64,000 bases of DNA from assembly GCF_004342885.1 (NCBI RefSeq), contig NZ_SMAB01000004.1, positions 102,285 to 166,284 on the forward strand, read 5' to 3'. Of this stretch, positions 45,406 to 54,314 are shown one piece after another; positions within the stretch are counted from its first letter, which is position 1, and every line of letters begins with the position of its first letter. Below the pieces are notes generated by a model. It was not told where the DNA came from. It did no database searches and saw only the letters and a list, made by a program, of their open reading frames with translations. Position numbers and translations under genes: made by a program. The stretch is from Tepidibacillus fermentans (GTDB lineage Bacteria; Bacillota; Bacilli; Tepidibacillales; Tepidibacillaceae).

Positions 45406-46415
45406 TATTGAATCACTCTTTTTGCAAATAAAAAGGTCTTATTCCAGTATCCAGAGTTAGGATACATCATTGATGTCGTTACTCCAAGCCCTGGCTTGTA
45501 AGTGTGGAGAATTTTAATTGTTCCATTCGATAATACTTCTTGAGCAATCCCTACATGGTCAACATAAGGTTTACCATCTACATACTTACCAGCAGTTGCA
45601 AAGAATAATAAGTCTCCTTTTCTGATGTCACTTCTCTTTATATAAGTTCCTACCGTTGACTGTTGTCGAGAACTACGAGGAAGTTTGATGCCATTTTCCC
45701 CGTAAACTTTTTGCGTAAAGCTAGAACAATCAAATAGATAGGAACCATCTTTATCATAATCGGCGCCAAATTTATAATCCACACCCCAATATTTCAAACC
45801 TGTTTGAATAATGGCATCTGCTAATTGATTTGTTAGCGTTGGAGATTGATGCGTTGTAGTTGGTACATTACTTGAACTAGAGCCTGTATTACTTGTTGTA
45901 TTATTTGATACTACAGTTGTAGGCTTTGCTACAGCTTGTCCATCTGTGATAAATCTTCTAGCGCCAAAATACTTACTATTATAATAGACAGAAGTTAAAG
46001 AGTGGATAGCCACCTTTCCACTTACTGATGAAACAAATTGGCCATTTCCTACATAAATTCCTACAAAATTGGGATAATCACCTTTATAGGAGAAAAAAAC
46101 AACGTCTCCAGCTTGTAATTGATTACGCTCCACATGAATTCCATAAAATGCTTGGTATTTTACCGTTCTAGGAACGTTCATACCGCTTTTTTGATAGATA
46201 TAATAGACAAGCCCTGATGTGTCAAATCCAGTCTGTGGGGATGCTCCACCATATTGATATGGCGTACCGATTAAACTTATCGCTTGCTTTGAAATGTCTG
46301 TACTTGATACTGTTGCTGCTTGAACTGATGTACCTGGCCAGAAGGCAAAAGAACCCCCAAAAACCATCGTAAATGCAAGTGCCAAAGCAACCAGCCGCTT
46401 CGCTTGATATCTCAT
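45405..46415 (-). CDS. Secreted tandem NlpC/P60 protein, first domain degenerate
   Basis: 336 aa with a signal peptide (LVALALAFTMVFGGSFAF, cleavage expected after VQA at 33). Two NlpC/P60 domains flank a Ser/Thr/Asn-rich linker (about 165-195). In domain 1 the catalytic Cys is Thr66 (TGFDTSGLVYYIY) and the catalytic His is Phe117 (YPNFVGIYVGNG), so it is inactive. Domain 2 is intact: Cys230 in FDCSSF, His287 in VDHVGIA, third polar residue His304. The active half should cut peptidoglycan stem peptides (D-Glu to diamino acid); the dead half probably binds wall. AGGAGG precedes the start, and a long hairpin lies just above it. Confidence 0.88.
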   Translation of the reverse strand: MRYQAKRLVALALAFTMVFGGSFAFWPGTSVQAATVSSTDISKQAISLIGTPYQYGGASPQTGFDTSGLVYYIYQKSGMNVPRTVKYQAFYGIHVERNQLQAGDVVFFSYKGDYPNFVGIYVGNGQFVSSVSGKVAIHSLTSVYYNSKYFGARRFITDGQAVAKPTTVVSNNTTSNTGSSSSNVPTTTHQSPTLTNQLADAIIQTGLKYWGVDYKFGADYDKDGSYLFDCSSFTQKVYGENGIKLPRSSRQQSTVGTYIKRSDIRKGDLLFFATAGKYVDGKPYVDHVGIAQEVLSNGTIKILHTYKPGLGVTTSMMYPNSGYWNKTFLFAKRVIQ

Positions 46416-46433
46416 ACATACCTCCTATTTTTC

Positions 46434-46487
46434 TCTAAATCTATGAAACCATCAGATGGATTAAATCCGATTTTTCATAGATTTAGA
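46434..46487 (-). promoter_or_regulatory. Long hairpin in the NlpC/P60 gene leader
   Basis: TCTAAATCTATGAA and TTCATAGATTTAGA form 14-bp perfect arms around an inner GGAT-TTA-ATCC hairpin; the structure ends 8 bases above the AGGAGG site. It could control translation or stability. I compared it with the c-di-AMP (ydaO) riboswitch that often precedes such genes and see no match to its conserved core. Confidence 0.55.
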
Positions 46488-46599
46488 TTTATTTGTTTGT
46501 GTAGTTACATAGTAACATAGATCAACGTCGATAAGGCATGTAAAATCTACCAAAAACGAAAAGCCATTGAAATAGAGGGAATTGGGAAATTTTTGTTAT

Positions 46600-46629
46600 G
46601 CATAATCTACAAAAAAAATTACCATACTA
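46600..46629 (+). promoter_or_regulatory. Sigma-G promoter of the germination operon
   Basis: GCATA, 18-bp spacer, CATACTA: an exact fit to the sigma-G pattern GHATR-N18-CATNHTA. It lies 34 bases before the first ger gene, as expected for forespore-expressed germinant receptors. Confidence 0.75.
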
Positions 46630-46663
46630 TCAATTAATCACCAGAATTGGGAAGTGAGAAGAG

Positions 46664-48262
46664 ATGTCCATTCGCTCTTGGTTTCAAAAATTATATAGAA
46701 GAAATAAACAGCATTTACAGATAGAAGAAAAAAGTCCCATCACACCCATTTCAACTAATTTGGAAGAAACCATTTCGCAAATCATGAATCTTTTGGGAAA
46801 TAGTCCGGATGTGATTGTAAGACGCTTTACTTTGGGGAAGGAAAAAAAGATTCCTGCTGCCCTGCTCTTTACCGATGGTCTTGTAAGCAACAGTATGATT
46901 AGCAACTTTTTCAAATCCTTATTAACCGAATACCCAACTGACCGATCCAGCTTATCTCCGTTTAATATCGTTAAGGATCAATTATTAAATATTGGCGAAG
47001 TAAAAGAATCCCAAGATCAAAAGAAAATCATCAATGATCTTCTCAGAGGATCTTCAGTAATTCTTATCGATGGTGAAAAAAGGGCGATCCTTGCGAGTAC
47101 GAAAGGTTGGGAAACTCGGGGAGTAACGGAACCAGAAAATCAAGTGGTCTTAAGAGGTCCACGGGAAGGGTTTACAGAAAATATTCGCACCAATACTGCT
47201 CTGATTCGGAGAAAAATTCCCAGTTCCAAGTTGCGATTAGAACAAATGAGAATTGGAACATTAACAGAAACGACTGTCGGGATCATGTATATCGAAGGGA
47301 ATGCCAACCCAAAAATCGTAGAAGAAGTGCGAAACAGATTAAGCAAGATTAAAATCGACAGTGTCCTAGAAAGCGGCTATCTTGAAGAATTTATCCAGGA
47401 CGCCAAGTGGTCGTTATTTCCTACTATCTTTAATACAGAACGTCCTGATATCGCTGCAGCAGAATTATTAGAAGGAAAAATTGTGATCCTCGTGGATGGA
47501 ACCCCATTCGTTTTGGTTGTTCCTGCCACAATTGTTAGGTTTTTTGATGCAGCAGATGATTATTATATCCGCGCTCCTATGGCTTCCTTATTGCGCTTAT
47601 TGCGGATTGCCACTTTTATGCTTTCGATGATTTTACCTTCCCTTTATGTGGCAGTTACTACCTTTCATCAAGAGTTATTGCCAACCACCTTGTTGATTAG
47701 CATAGCAGCACAACGAGAAGGGATACCTTTTCCTGCTTTTGTAGAAGCCCTGATGATGGAATTAACGTTTGAAGTGCTGCGGGAAGCAGGAATAAGGATG
47801 CCAAGAGCAGTAGGGCAAGCGGTCTCCATTGTCGGAGCATTAGTTCTTGGAACAGCTGCCGTTGAAGCAGGAATTATTTCAGCAGCAATGGTAATTATCG
47901 TCTCCATGACAGCCATTGCTGGTTTTACAGCTCCTTCTGTAGATTTAGCCATTGCAGCACGGATTATCCGCTTTGGTTTGCTTGTTTTAAGTGCAAGCTT
48001 TGGTCTGTTTGGGATTTTTTTTTGTTTAATGATGATTGCCATCCATTTAGTTGGGTTGCGTTCCTTTGGAATTCCTTATTTAAATGGACTCGCGCCTTTT
48101 AATCTTAGCGATCAAAAAGATATCTTGATGCGCATTCCTTGGTTTATGATGTTAAGCCGGCCAAGACTTTTTAGTCAAGCAAATGAAGTTCGCGAAAAAC
48201 CTACTATCCCCCATCCGCCAAAAAGCCGAAGGCGCAATAAACAGGAGGGCGATCCATCATGA
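46664..48262 (+). CDS. Spore germinant receptor subunit A (GerA family)
   Basis: 532 aa inner-spore-membrane protein. A soluble N-terminal region (about 1-285) has the family stretches SPDVIVRRF, EAKWSLFPT-like (here DAKWSLFPTIFNTERPD) and GTPFVLVVPATIVRFF; four to five membrane helices follow (around 310-335, 385-445) with REAGIRMPRAVGQAVSIVGALVLGTAAVEAG, the most conserved block in GerAA/GerKA. The C-terminal tail is basic and cytosolic. It forms a receptor with subunits B and C that detects nutrient germinants. Its end overlaps the next gene (ATGA), and a sigma-G promoter lies upstream. Confidence 0.93.
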   Translation: MSIRSWFQKLYRRNKQHLQIEEKSPITPISTNLEETISQIMNLLGNSPDVIVRRFTLGKEKKIPAALLFTDGLVSNSMISNFFKSLLTEYPTDRSSLSPFNIVKDQLLNIGEVKESQDQKKIINDLLRGSSVILIDGEKRAILASTKGWETRGVTEPENQVVLRGPREGFTENIRTNTALIRRKIPSSKLRLEQMRIGTLTETTVGIMYIEGNANPKIVEEVRNRLSKIKIDSVLESGYLEEFIQDAKWSLFPTIFNTERPDIAAAELLEGKIVILVDGTPFVLVVPATIVRFFDAADDYYIRAPMASLLRLLRIATFMLSMILPSLYVAVTTFHQELLPTTLLISIAAQREGIPFPAFVEALMMELTFEVLREAGIRMPRAVGQAVSIVGALVLGTAAVEAGIISAAMVIIVSMTAIAGFTAPSVDLAIAARIIRFGLLVLSASFGLFGIFFCLMMIAIHLVGLRSFGIPYLNGLAPFNLSDQKDILMRIPWFMMLSRPRLFSQANEVREKPTIPHPPKSRRRNKQEGDPS

Positions 48263-49443
48263 ACAAAAGGATCCTATCTCTTTTTCTTTTTATCAGTTTT
48301 ATCATCTTCTTTTCGACAGGGTGTTGGAATCGGCGTGAACTAAATGAACTTGCCATTGTCACAGCAGCAGGTATTGATCCAGGCCCTAAAAAAGGAGAAA
48401 TTACCGTGATTTTTCAGATCGTTAACCCTTCTTCAATCTCTGGGAAACAAGGAGTAAGCAGTACGATGACTCCTTTTATTACTATAAAGTCTACAGGGAA
48501 AACGGTATTTGACGCGGTGCGCAAAGCAACAAGAGAAATGTCTCGCAGGCTTTATTTTGCCCACACTCAGGCATGGATTTTTAATGAAGAATTGGTGCGA
48601 AAAAGCGGGATTAAAGCTTTTGTTGATTTTTTAATCCGGGATGCAGAGATACGGATAAATGCACCTGTTTTAGTTACGAAAGGGCAAAAGGCAGAAGAGA
48701 TCTTAACCACTCAATTAGCCCTTGATTCAATCAATGGGGTTTCCATCAAAAAGCACCTAGAAAATGCGCAAAAGTCTGGGGGTTTTACTCTTACCGTGGA
48801 ATTAAGGGAGTTGATCAATGTTTTATCAAATCCTACAAGGGGCGCCATTATTCCTTATGTTTTTAACTCGCCGATTAGCCCTAATAAGGATACATTGGAA
48901 CACACACAATTGTCAAAACCAGACACTATTATAAAAACGGAAGGGTTTGCCGTCTTTAAGAAAGATAAATTAATCGGTTTTCTTAATAGTGATGAAGCAA
49001 GGGGTCTCCTTTTTGTAACCGATAAGGTCGATAAAGGCGTGTTGCCCATTTCTTTTCATGGGCATCATCATACAATGGAAATTATAAGCTCCAAAACCAA
49101 AATGAAAACAAAACTTGTTCATGGGAAACCTCAAGTTGATCTAGAGATCAAGCTCGTTGTTAATGTTGCAGAGATAAGCATGCCTTTAGATTTAACAAAT
49201 CAATCGCTCATTAAAAAACTAGAAACGGTCACGAATCATGAAGTGAAAAAAGAAGTAGAGCATGTCATTCAAAAGGCGCAAAAAAAATATAAGGCAGACA
49301 TCTTTGGTTTTGGAGAGGAGTTCAAACGAGAATACCCAAAGGAATGGAAAAAACTTGAAAACAATTGGGAAAAAGAATTTGGTGAATTAACCGTCAGAGT
49401 AAAAGTGAATACCACTATTTATGAAACCGGATTGTTAAAATAA
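48259..49443 (+). CDS. Spore germinant receptor lipoprotein subunit C (Ger(x)C family)
   Basis: 394 aa with a lipoprotein signal: ILSLFLFISFIIFFSTGC, lipobox FSTGC, followed by WNRRELNELAIV, the hallmark of Ger(x)C proteins. ATREMSRRLYFAHTQAWIFNEELVRKSG, VDFLIRDAEIRINAPVLV and the C-terminal YPKEWKKLENNWEKEFGELTVRVKV complete the three-domain outline. It is expected on the outer side of the inner spore membrane, lipidated at Cys22, and is required for receptor function in B. subtilis. Its start overlaps subunit A. Confidence 0.92.
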   Translation: MNKRILSLFLFISFIIFFSTGCWNRRELNELAIVTAAGIDPGPKKGEITVIFQIVNPSSISGKQGVSSTMTPFITIKSTGKTVFDAVRKATREMSRRLYFAHTQAWIFNEELVRKSGIKAFVDFLIRDAEIRINAPVLVTKGQKAEEILTTQLALDSINGVSIKKHLENAQKSGGFTLTVELRELINVLSNPTRGAIIPYVFNSPISPNKDTLEHTQLSKPDTIIKTEGFAVFKKDKLIGFLNSDEARGLLFVTDKVDKGVLPISFHGHHHTMEIISSKTKMKTKLVHGKPQVDLEIKLVVNVAEISMPLDLTNQSLIKKLETVTNHEVKKEVEHVIQKAQKKYKADIFGFGEEFKREYPKEWKKLENNWEKEFGELTVRVKVNTTIYETGLLK

Positions 49444-49479
49444 GTTTTTCTAAATTAAATTGATAATGAAAGGAAATCA

Positions 49480-49710
49480 ATGATGGTCATCGGAGTCGGG
49501 CTTTTTATTTTGTTTGTTTCTTACATTCAACTGAAACCTCTTTTTCGAGAAAAACAAAAAAAAGAAATTTACGCTTATATAGGTTTGATGATTTTGGCTG
49601 CTTACCTAGCGATTGGCAAGATGTTAAACCTTTATATCCCTAACCCAACCAATGGCATCCGACTTCTTTTTCAACCCGTTCAACAATGGATTGATCAATT
49701 GTTGAATTGA
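49480..49710 (+). CDS. Small two-helix membrane protein, probable germinant receptor D subunit
   Basis: 76 aa with two hydrophobic helices (about 2-20, MVIGVGLFILFVSYIQL, and 34-52, GLMILAAYLAIGKMLN) joined by a basic loop FREKQKKEIYAY. Small D subunits of similar size and two-helix topology are known to modulate germinant receptors in Bacillus. Here the gene lies between C and B rather than at the end of the operon, with AAAGGAAATC before the ATG, and overlaps the next gene by four bases (ATGA). Homology to known D proteins is inferred from size, topology and context. Confidence 0.7.
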   Translation: MMVIGVGLFILFVSYIQLKPLFREKQKKEIYAYIGLMILAAYLAIGKMLNLYIPNPTNGIRLLFQPVQQWIDQLLN

Positions 49711-50840
49711 ATTCAACGACATTTGGAGGTAGATGTATGTTAGAAAACGGAGTGATCAATCGATTACAATTTGGGCTCTTAGTGATTAGCTTTACAGTAG
49801 GAAGTGCCGTATTAATGATCCCATCAACTGTAGTGGCTAAAGCAAAACAAGATGGTTGGCTCTCTATATTATCGGCAACCATTTTAGCAATCGGATTCAT
49901 ATCGATCATGGTGACCCTAGCGAAGCAATACCCAAAACAAACGTTAATCGAAATCATGGAAACGCTACTAGGTAAGCCAATTGGTAAAGTCATCGGATTA
50001 TTGTATGCATGGTTTTTCCTTCATTTAAGCGCCTTAGTGATGCGGAATGCGACAGATTTTTCTACTACTGCGATTATGCCAGAAACGCCACCGATTACAT
50101 TTGCATTAATGGCTGGTATCTTAATCTATATGGTAACGGTGCAAGGGATTGAAGGAATCGGACGTTCCAACGAACTTTTTACACCTTTTATGGTTAGTGG
50201 CATATGGTTCACTTTATTTCTACTTTTTCCTTTAATAGAAACAAAAAGGATATTTCCTCTTTTTGCCGAAGGAATAAAACCAATCTTAAAAGGAGCTATG
50301 CCTGTCCTTGGTTTTCCCTTTGCAGAATTAGTGGTATTTCTTATGATTTTCCCTTTTGTAAATAACCAAAAACATCTCAAGAACGTGTGGATAAGTGGAG
50401 TAGTGATTGGCGGTTTAACTTTAACGCTCATTACTCTGGGCGCGATCCTCGTATTAGACGTACCACTAACCGAAATGGCTATTTTTCCTACGCTAAAGAT
50501 GGCTCGATTAATTAAAATAGGGGATTTTTTGACAAGGTTGGAGGCTATGATTTCTCTATCTTATTTACTTACCCTCTATATAAAAATGACTCTTAGTTTT
50601 TATGCAGGGGTATTAGCGTTTGCACAAGTATTCAATTTAACGGATTATCGCATCATTGTTCTTCCATTACTCATAATTGTGATTTCTTTATCAATTATTC
50701 TCAATAAAAATATTATAGAAGTTTCTGAATTTGCGACAACAACTTGGACTCCTTATGCCCTGCTTTTTGGTTTTATGATTCCCTTGCTATTGTTAGGAAT
50801 TAGCTTTTTTAAACAAAAGCAGCAAAAAGTAAGAAACTAA
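49707..50840 (+). CDS. Spore germinant receptor permease-like subunit B (GerAB family)
   Basis: 377 aa with about ten membrane helices, of the spore-germination branch of the APC transporter superfamily. LQFGLLVISFTVGSAVLMIPSTVVAKAKQDGWLSI (about 8-45) is the family N terminus with the broken helix 1 (GSAVLM). Later helices include PVLGFPFAELVVFLMIFPFV and RLEAMISLSYLLTLYIK. It is thought to bind the germinant within its core. Substrate not predictable. ATG overlaps the small D-like gene; GGAGGTAG lies upstream. It is followed by a histidine kinase gene. Confidence 0.92.
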   Translation: MNSTTFGGRCMLENGVINRLQFGLLVISFTVGSAVLMIPSTVVAKAKQDGWLSILSATILAIGFISIMVTLAKQYPKQTLIEIMETLLGKPIGKVIGLLYAWFFLHLSALVMRNATDFSTTAIMPETPPITFALMAGILIYMVTVQGIEGIGRSNELFTPFMVSGIWFTLFLLFPLIETKRIFPLFAEGIKPILKGAMPVLGFPFAELVVFLMIFPFVNNQKHLKNVWISGVVIGGLTLTLITLGAILVLDVPLTEMAIFPTLKMARLIKIGDFLTRLEAMISLSYLLTLYIKMTLSFYAGVLAFAQVFNLTDYRIIVLPLLIIVISLSIILNKNIIEVSEFATTTWTPYALLFGFMIPLLLLGISFFKQKQQKVRN

Positions 50841-50929
50841 TGCATCTCCATTTCATAAATTTTAAAAAAATTATGAAAATTCTTGAATTTTATGTTAAAA
50901 TAAAGAAAAATTTTACAAGGGTGATAGGA

Positions 50930-51676
50930 GTGGTCATTACGCCGTTGATTGATAAATTTGAAAATTTGATCAATAAGACTGAAAACAAGAAGATGTATGA
51001 AATAGCAAGAAATATACAAAAATTATCTTTGATTGGCCAACTCTCCGCAGCATTAGTTCACGAAATCCGTAATCCCCTTACCTCGATAAAAGGATTCTTA
51101 CAATTAATTGAAAGTGGTATCATCGAAAAAAATTATTTCGATATCATTCATTCAGAATTTCAGCGTATTGAATTAATCCTTAGTGAATTATTAGTCGTTA
51201 CTAGACCTCAAGTTACTGTATTTCATAAGCAATCGATTCAATCGATTATTCATCACGTGATTGCGCTTATGCAGCCTCAGGCCACCTTACATAATATTGA
51301 ATTAATCAGCAACTTGGCAAATGAACCTTTATGGATCGAATGCGATGAAAACCAATTAAAGCAAGTCTTTCTCAATTTAATTAAAAATTCAATTGAAGCG
51401 ATGCCTAATGGAGGCCAAATTAGAATCGACGTAACCAAAGCATCCTCTTTTACAAAGATCCGTATTATTGATCAAGGTTGTGGTATTCCTAAAGACATAA
51501 TGGATAAAATTGGTCAACCATTTTTTACAACGAAGAAAAATGGTACCGGCTTAGGAATTATGATCAGTCGCAAAATTATAGAAATTCACAAAGGAATAAT
51601 GAATATTCAAAGCGAGGAAAAAAAAGGAACCACGATTACGATTCAATTACCGCTATACACCTTAAATATTTCCTAA
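50930..51676 (+). CDS. Small sensor-less histidine kinase (sporulation-kinase type)
   Basis: About 248 aa. After a short N-terminal helix the HisKA domain has the phosphoacceptor His in SAALVHEIRNPLTSIKGFLQLIESG; the ATPase domain has N-box FLNLIKNSIEAM, G1 IDQGCGIP, F-box PFFTTK and G2 GTGLGIMI. The HEIRNPLT box is the type found in KinA-E and other Bacillus kinases. There is no transmembrane or PAS domain, so its input is unknown. GTG at 50930 (AAGGGTGATAGGA upstream) is preferred; the frame also reaches ATG 50840 touching the ger operon. No response-regulator gene is adjacent. Confidence 0.85.
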   Translation: MVITPLIDKFENLINKTENKKMYEIARNIQKLSLIGQLSAALVHEIRNPLTSIKGFLQLIESGIIEKNYFDIIHSEFQRIELILSELLVVTRPQVTVFHKQSIQSIIHHVIALMQPQATLHNIELISNLANEPLWIECDENQLKQVFLNLIKNSIEAMPNGGQIRIDVTKASSFTKIRIIDQGCGIPKDIMDKIGQPFFTTKKNGTGLGIMISRKIIEIHKGIMNIQSEEKKGTTITIQLPLYTLNIS

Positions 51677-51696
51677 GTGACTTGTAAGTTAACAAA

Positions 51697-51722
51697 AATA
51701 AGGTGGGTTAAGATACCCACTC
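51697..51722. terminator. Hairpin between convergent kinase and spoVR genes
   Basis: GTGGGT-TAAGAT-ACCCAC; minus strand continues CTTATTTTTGTT, plus strand TCTATAAAAATTT. Short stem, likely a two-way terminator. Confidence 0.55.
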
Positions 51723-53131
51723 TATAAAAATTTCCTGAATACCTTTTTGCCGTCGTAGGAAAATAGGACTGAACGTTCTTCAATCTTCGTTTCAAGATGT
51801 ACCGTTTTTCCCCAGAGCTGATAGACATAGGGAAGTGTCTTTTCCACATAGCGGATATCGAGTTCGATTCCTTCATATTGATGTTTCAGATAAAGTTCAC
51901 CGTTACGTAAGAAATCTCCATTCTCTACGACAATATATGGAAATCCACCATTCACCTTGGCTTGAACCAATTGATCTCGAATTTTTTCCCAATCCTTCTC
52001 GACGATCACCCATTCGTTGCCCTTTTTTTGATAGAGATAAAGCTCCATCTCTTTCACATTTTCTTTGGTTAAATAATTTTGCAGAAATGAAATATCTCGT
52101 TCCACTTCCCTCACTTCAAAGATTTTTTTCCTTCCTTGCCCTGGTTTTCTTCCAAATCGTTCTTGTTCTTCTTTCGTTGGGTTATCCCAACGCTTTTCAA
52201 TATCTTCAAAGAGTTTAATCCCTAGATAATATGGATTGATCGATGTCCTCGATGGCTGTACGACAGCGGCATTTAACTTGGCAAATTCAATTGTCTCCTC
52301 CTCTGTTAAATCCATCTCTCGCAAAATTTTGGTGTGCCAATAAGAAGCCCAACCTTCGTTCATGATTTTGGTTTCAATTTGTGGCCAGAAATAGAGCATT
52401 TCTTCTCTTAACATTGTCAAGATGTCTCGTTGCCATTCTTCGAGGATGGGACTGTATTCTTGAATAAAAAGAAGAAGATCCTTTTCCGGTCGTGGTGGAA
52501 GTTTGCGTTCTTTTTGTGGCGTTTTTATTTCTTTCTCATTCCGATCTAATTTCCATAGATCATCATAAGGTGTTGGTGGTTTCTTGGGAGCAACTTCTAC
52601 TTCTTCCTCTTGTAAATCATATCTTAGTTTAGGAACCACTAAACTTGGATCCACATGCTCCTGAATCGACAACGCGGCGTCTAAGAAATTCTCTACTACA
52701 TCTTTTCCGTACTGAATTTCATAATTATGAATTCGTTCTGCTGTTGCCGACATACTTTCGACCATATCTCGATTTGTTTTCGAGAAATACGCATTATTTT
52801 TAAAAAAATCGGTATGAGCCAAGACATGTGCCACGATTAATTTATTCTGAATCAGTGAGTTTCCTTCAAGTAAAAAGGCATAACTGGGATTGGAGTTAAT
52901 CACAAGCTCATAGATTTTACTCAATCCCAAGTCATATTGCAGTTTCATTCGATGGAATGCCTTCCCAAAACTCCAGTGAGAAAAACGAGTTGGCATTCCA
53001 TAAGCGCCAAATGTATAAATAATATCTGGAGGGCAGATTTCATATCTCATTGGAAATGGATCGAGACCAAATCCTTGGGCAATCTCATTAATCTCTGCAA
53101 TTGCTCGCTCTAATTCTTTTAAGTCATCCAT
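51722..53131 (-). CDS. spoVR: Stage V sporulation protein R (SpoVR)
   Basis: 469 aa, the usual length. [34 protein letters not shown] is the family N terminus; [12 protein letters not shown] has conserved His, [16 protein letters not shown] and [21 protein letters not shown] follow. In B. subtilis SpoVR affects spore cortex formation; in other bacteria it is co-conserved with PrkA and YhbH/YeaH and takes part in a phosphorylation-linked stress response. It is the last gene of prkA-yhbH-spoVR (15 bases after yhbH). The ATG has a GGGGGGGAG site upstream. Confidence 0.95.
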   Translation of the reverse strand: MDDLKELERAIAEINEIAQGFGLDPFPMRYEICPPDIIYTFGAYGMPTRFSHWSFGKAFHRMKLQYDLGLSKIYELVINSNPSYAFLLEGNSLIQNKLIVAHVLAHTDFFKNNAYFSKTNRDMVESMSATAERIHNYEIQYGKDVVENFLDAALSIQEHVDPSLVVPKLRYDLQEEEVEVAPKKPPTPYDDLWKLDRNEKEIKTPQKERKLPPRPEKDLLLFIQEYSPILEEWQRDILTMLREEMLYFWPQIETKIMNEGWASYWHTKILREMDLTEEETIEFAKLNAAVVQPSRTSINPYYLGIKLFEDIEKRWDNPTKEEQERFGRKPGQGRKKIFEVREVERDISFLQNYLTKENVKEMELYLYQKKGNEWVIVEKDWEKIRDQLVQAKVNGGFPYIVVENGDFLRNGELYLKHQYEGIELDIRYVEKTLPYVYQLWGKTVHLETKIEERSVLFSYDGKKVFRKFL

Positions 53132-53145
53132 TCATCTCCCCCCCC

Positions 53146-54294
53146 CTAATCCTGATTCGCCTCATTTTTTGAAAAGAAGGTCCTTAATGCTTGATATACC
53201 TCTGATTTCTCGCGTATTACGGCGGAACGAAACTTCTCATCTTTTATATTTTTAAACACACTCATCAAAGTCGAGTGACGGTTATAAGAATTAATCTCCC
53301 CATAGCCAAACATATTGGAACGTTTCAATAGTTCTTTTACAGCATTTAGACTTCGCTCATTATCTGAAGTTAAATTATCTCCATCGGAAAAATGTACAGG
53401 ATAAATATTGAAACGGTCTGGTGGATATCTAGAATCAATGATTTCAAGTGCTTTGCGGTAAGCGGAAGAACAAATGGTTCCCCCACTTTCCCCACGTGTG
53501 AAGAATTCCTCTTCCGTCACTTCCTTTGCTTCTGTATGGTGAGCAATAAAAACAATCTCAACATGCTCGTATTTTGTCCGTAAAAACCGAACCATCCAGA
53601 AGAAAAAAGTACGTGCTACATATTTCTCAAACATTCCCATACTGCCACTCGTATCCATCATCGCTATGACTACCGCTTGAGAATGTGGCTTGATAATTTC
53701 TTCCCAGGTTTTGAAGCGAAGATCATCGATCGAGATGTTTTTAATCATTGCTTTACCATTCAGACTGTTTCGTTTTAAATTTTCTAAAATCGTCCGTTTT
53801 TTATCGATATTGCCCATCAGACCTTTCTTACGAACATCATTGAAGCGAATATCTTCAACAATCATCTTCTGATTTGGTTTATTTTTTAGGTTCGGTAACT
53901 CCAGATCAGCAAACAACATCTGCTCGATTTCTTCTACTGTAACTTCTGCTTCATAAATGTCTACTCCAGGCTGATCTCCAGCACCGTCACCTTTTCCAGG
54001 TCCCGGTTGGCCGCTATCATCTCTCCCTAGTACATCGCCAACCTTTCCTTTTCCTTGACCGACTAATTTTTGTTTATTGTAATTATAACGAAAACGGTAT
54101 TCATCTAACGAGCGAATGGGAATTTTCACAATTTCTTTTCCATTAGAGAGGATAATACTCTCTTCACTTACTAAATCAGGGAGATTTTTTTTAATCGCTT
54201 CTCGGACTTTTTGTTTATGCCGCATTTGATCTTCGTACCCTTTTCGGTGTAAAGACCAATCTTCTTTGGAGATGCTAAAGAGAGGTTCATTCAA
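53146..54294 (-). CDS. yhbH: Sporulation protein YhbH (DUF444, von Willebrand A-like)
   Basis: 382 aa. N-terminal ERF-like basic region ([25 protein letters not shown]), a Gly/Asp-rich linker ([25 protein letters not shown], about 82-110) and a C-terminal von Willebrand A-like domain with the MIDAS-like DTSGSMG (near residue 215), [18 protein letters not shown] and [13 protein letters not shown]. It matches YhbH/YeaH. The protein acts with PrkA and SpoVR; a substrate or adaptor role for PrkA is proposed in relatives. It lies 20 bases after prkA. Confidence 0.93.
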   Translation of the reverse strand: MNEPLFSISKEDWSLHRKGYEDQMRHKQKVREAIKKNLPDLVSEESIILSNGKEIVKIPIRSLDEYRFRYNYNKQKLVGQGKGKVGDVLGRDDSGQPGPGKGDGAGDQPGVDIYEAEVTVEEIEQMLFADLELPNLKNKPNQKMIVEDIRFNDVRKKGLMGNIDKKRTILENLKRNSLNGKAMIKNISIDDLRFKTWEEIIKPHSQAVVIAMMDTSGSMGMFEKYVARTFFFWMVRFLRTKYEHVEIVFIAHHTEAKEVTEEEFFTRGESGGTICSSAYRKALEIIDSRYPPDRFNIYPVHFSDGDNLTSDNERSLNAVKELLKRSNMFGYGEINSYNRHSTLMSVFKNIKDEKFRSAVIREKSEVYQALRTFFSKNEANQD

Positions 54295-54314
54295 ATTTTA
54301 TTCCCTCCTCTCAA

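Noticed and set aside
46200..46240. Sequencing error explaining Cys to Thr in NlpC/P60 domain 1
   Set aside because: The codon is ACA, at least two changes from a Cys codon, and the catalytic His is also replaced, so it is a true evolutionary change.
46503..46515. WalR box near GTTACATAGTAAC
   Set aside because: WalR sites are direct repeats of TGTWAH with 5-bp spacing; here the two TGT elements are 2 bases apart. It is only a small palindrome.
46434..46560. c-di-AMP (ydaO) riboswitch before the NlpC/P60 gene
   Set aside because: The gene type and a structured leader made it plausible, but the conserved core of that riboswitch is not present.
47107..47352. Second open frame inside the ger A gene
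   Set aside because: It is in another frame of a well-supported GerA-family gene and has no recognisable domain or ribosome site.
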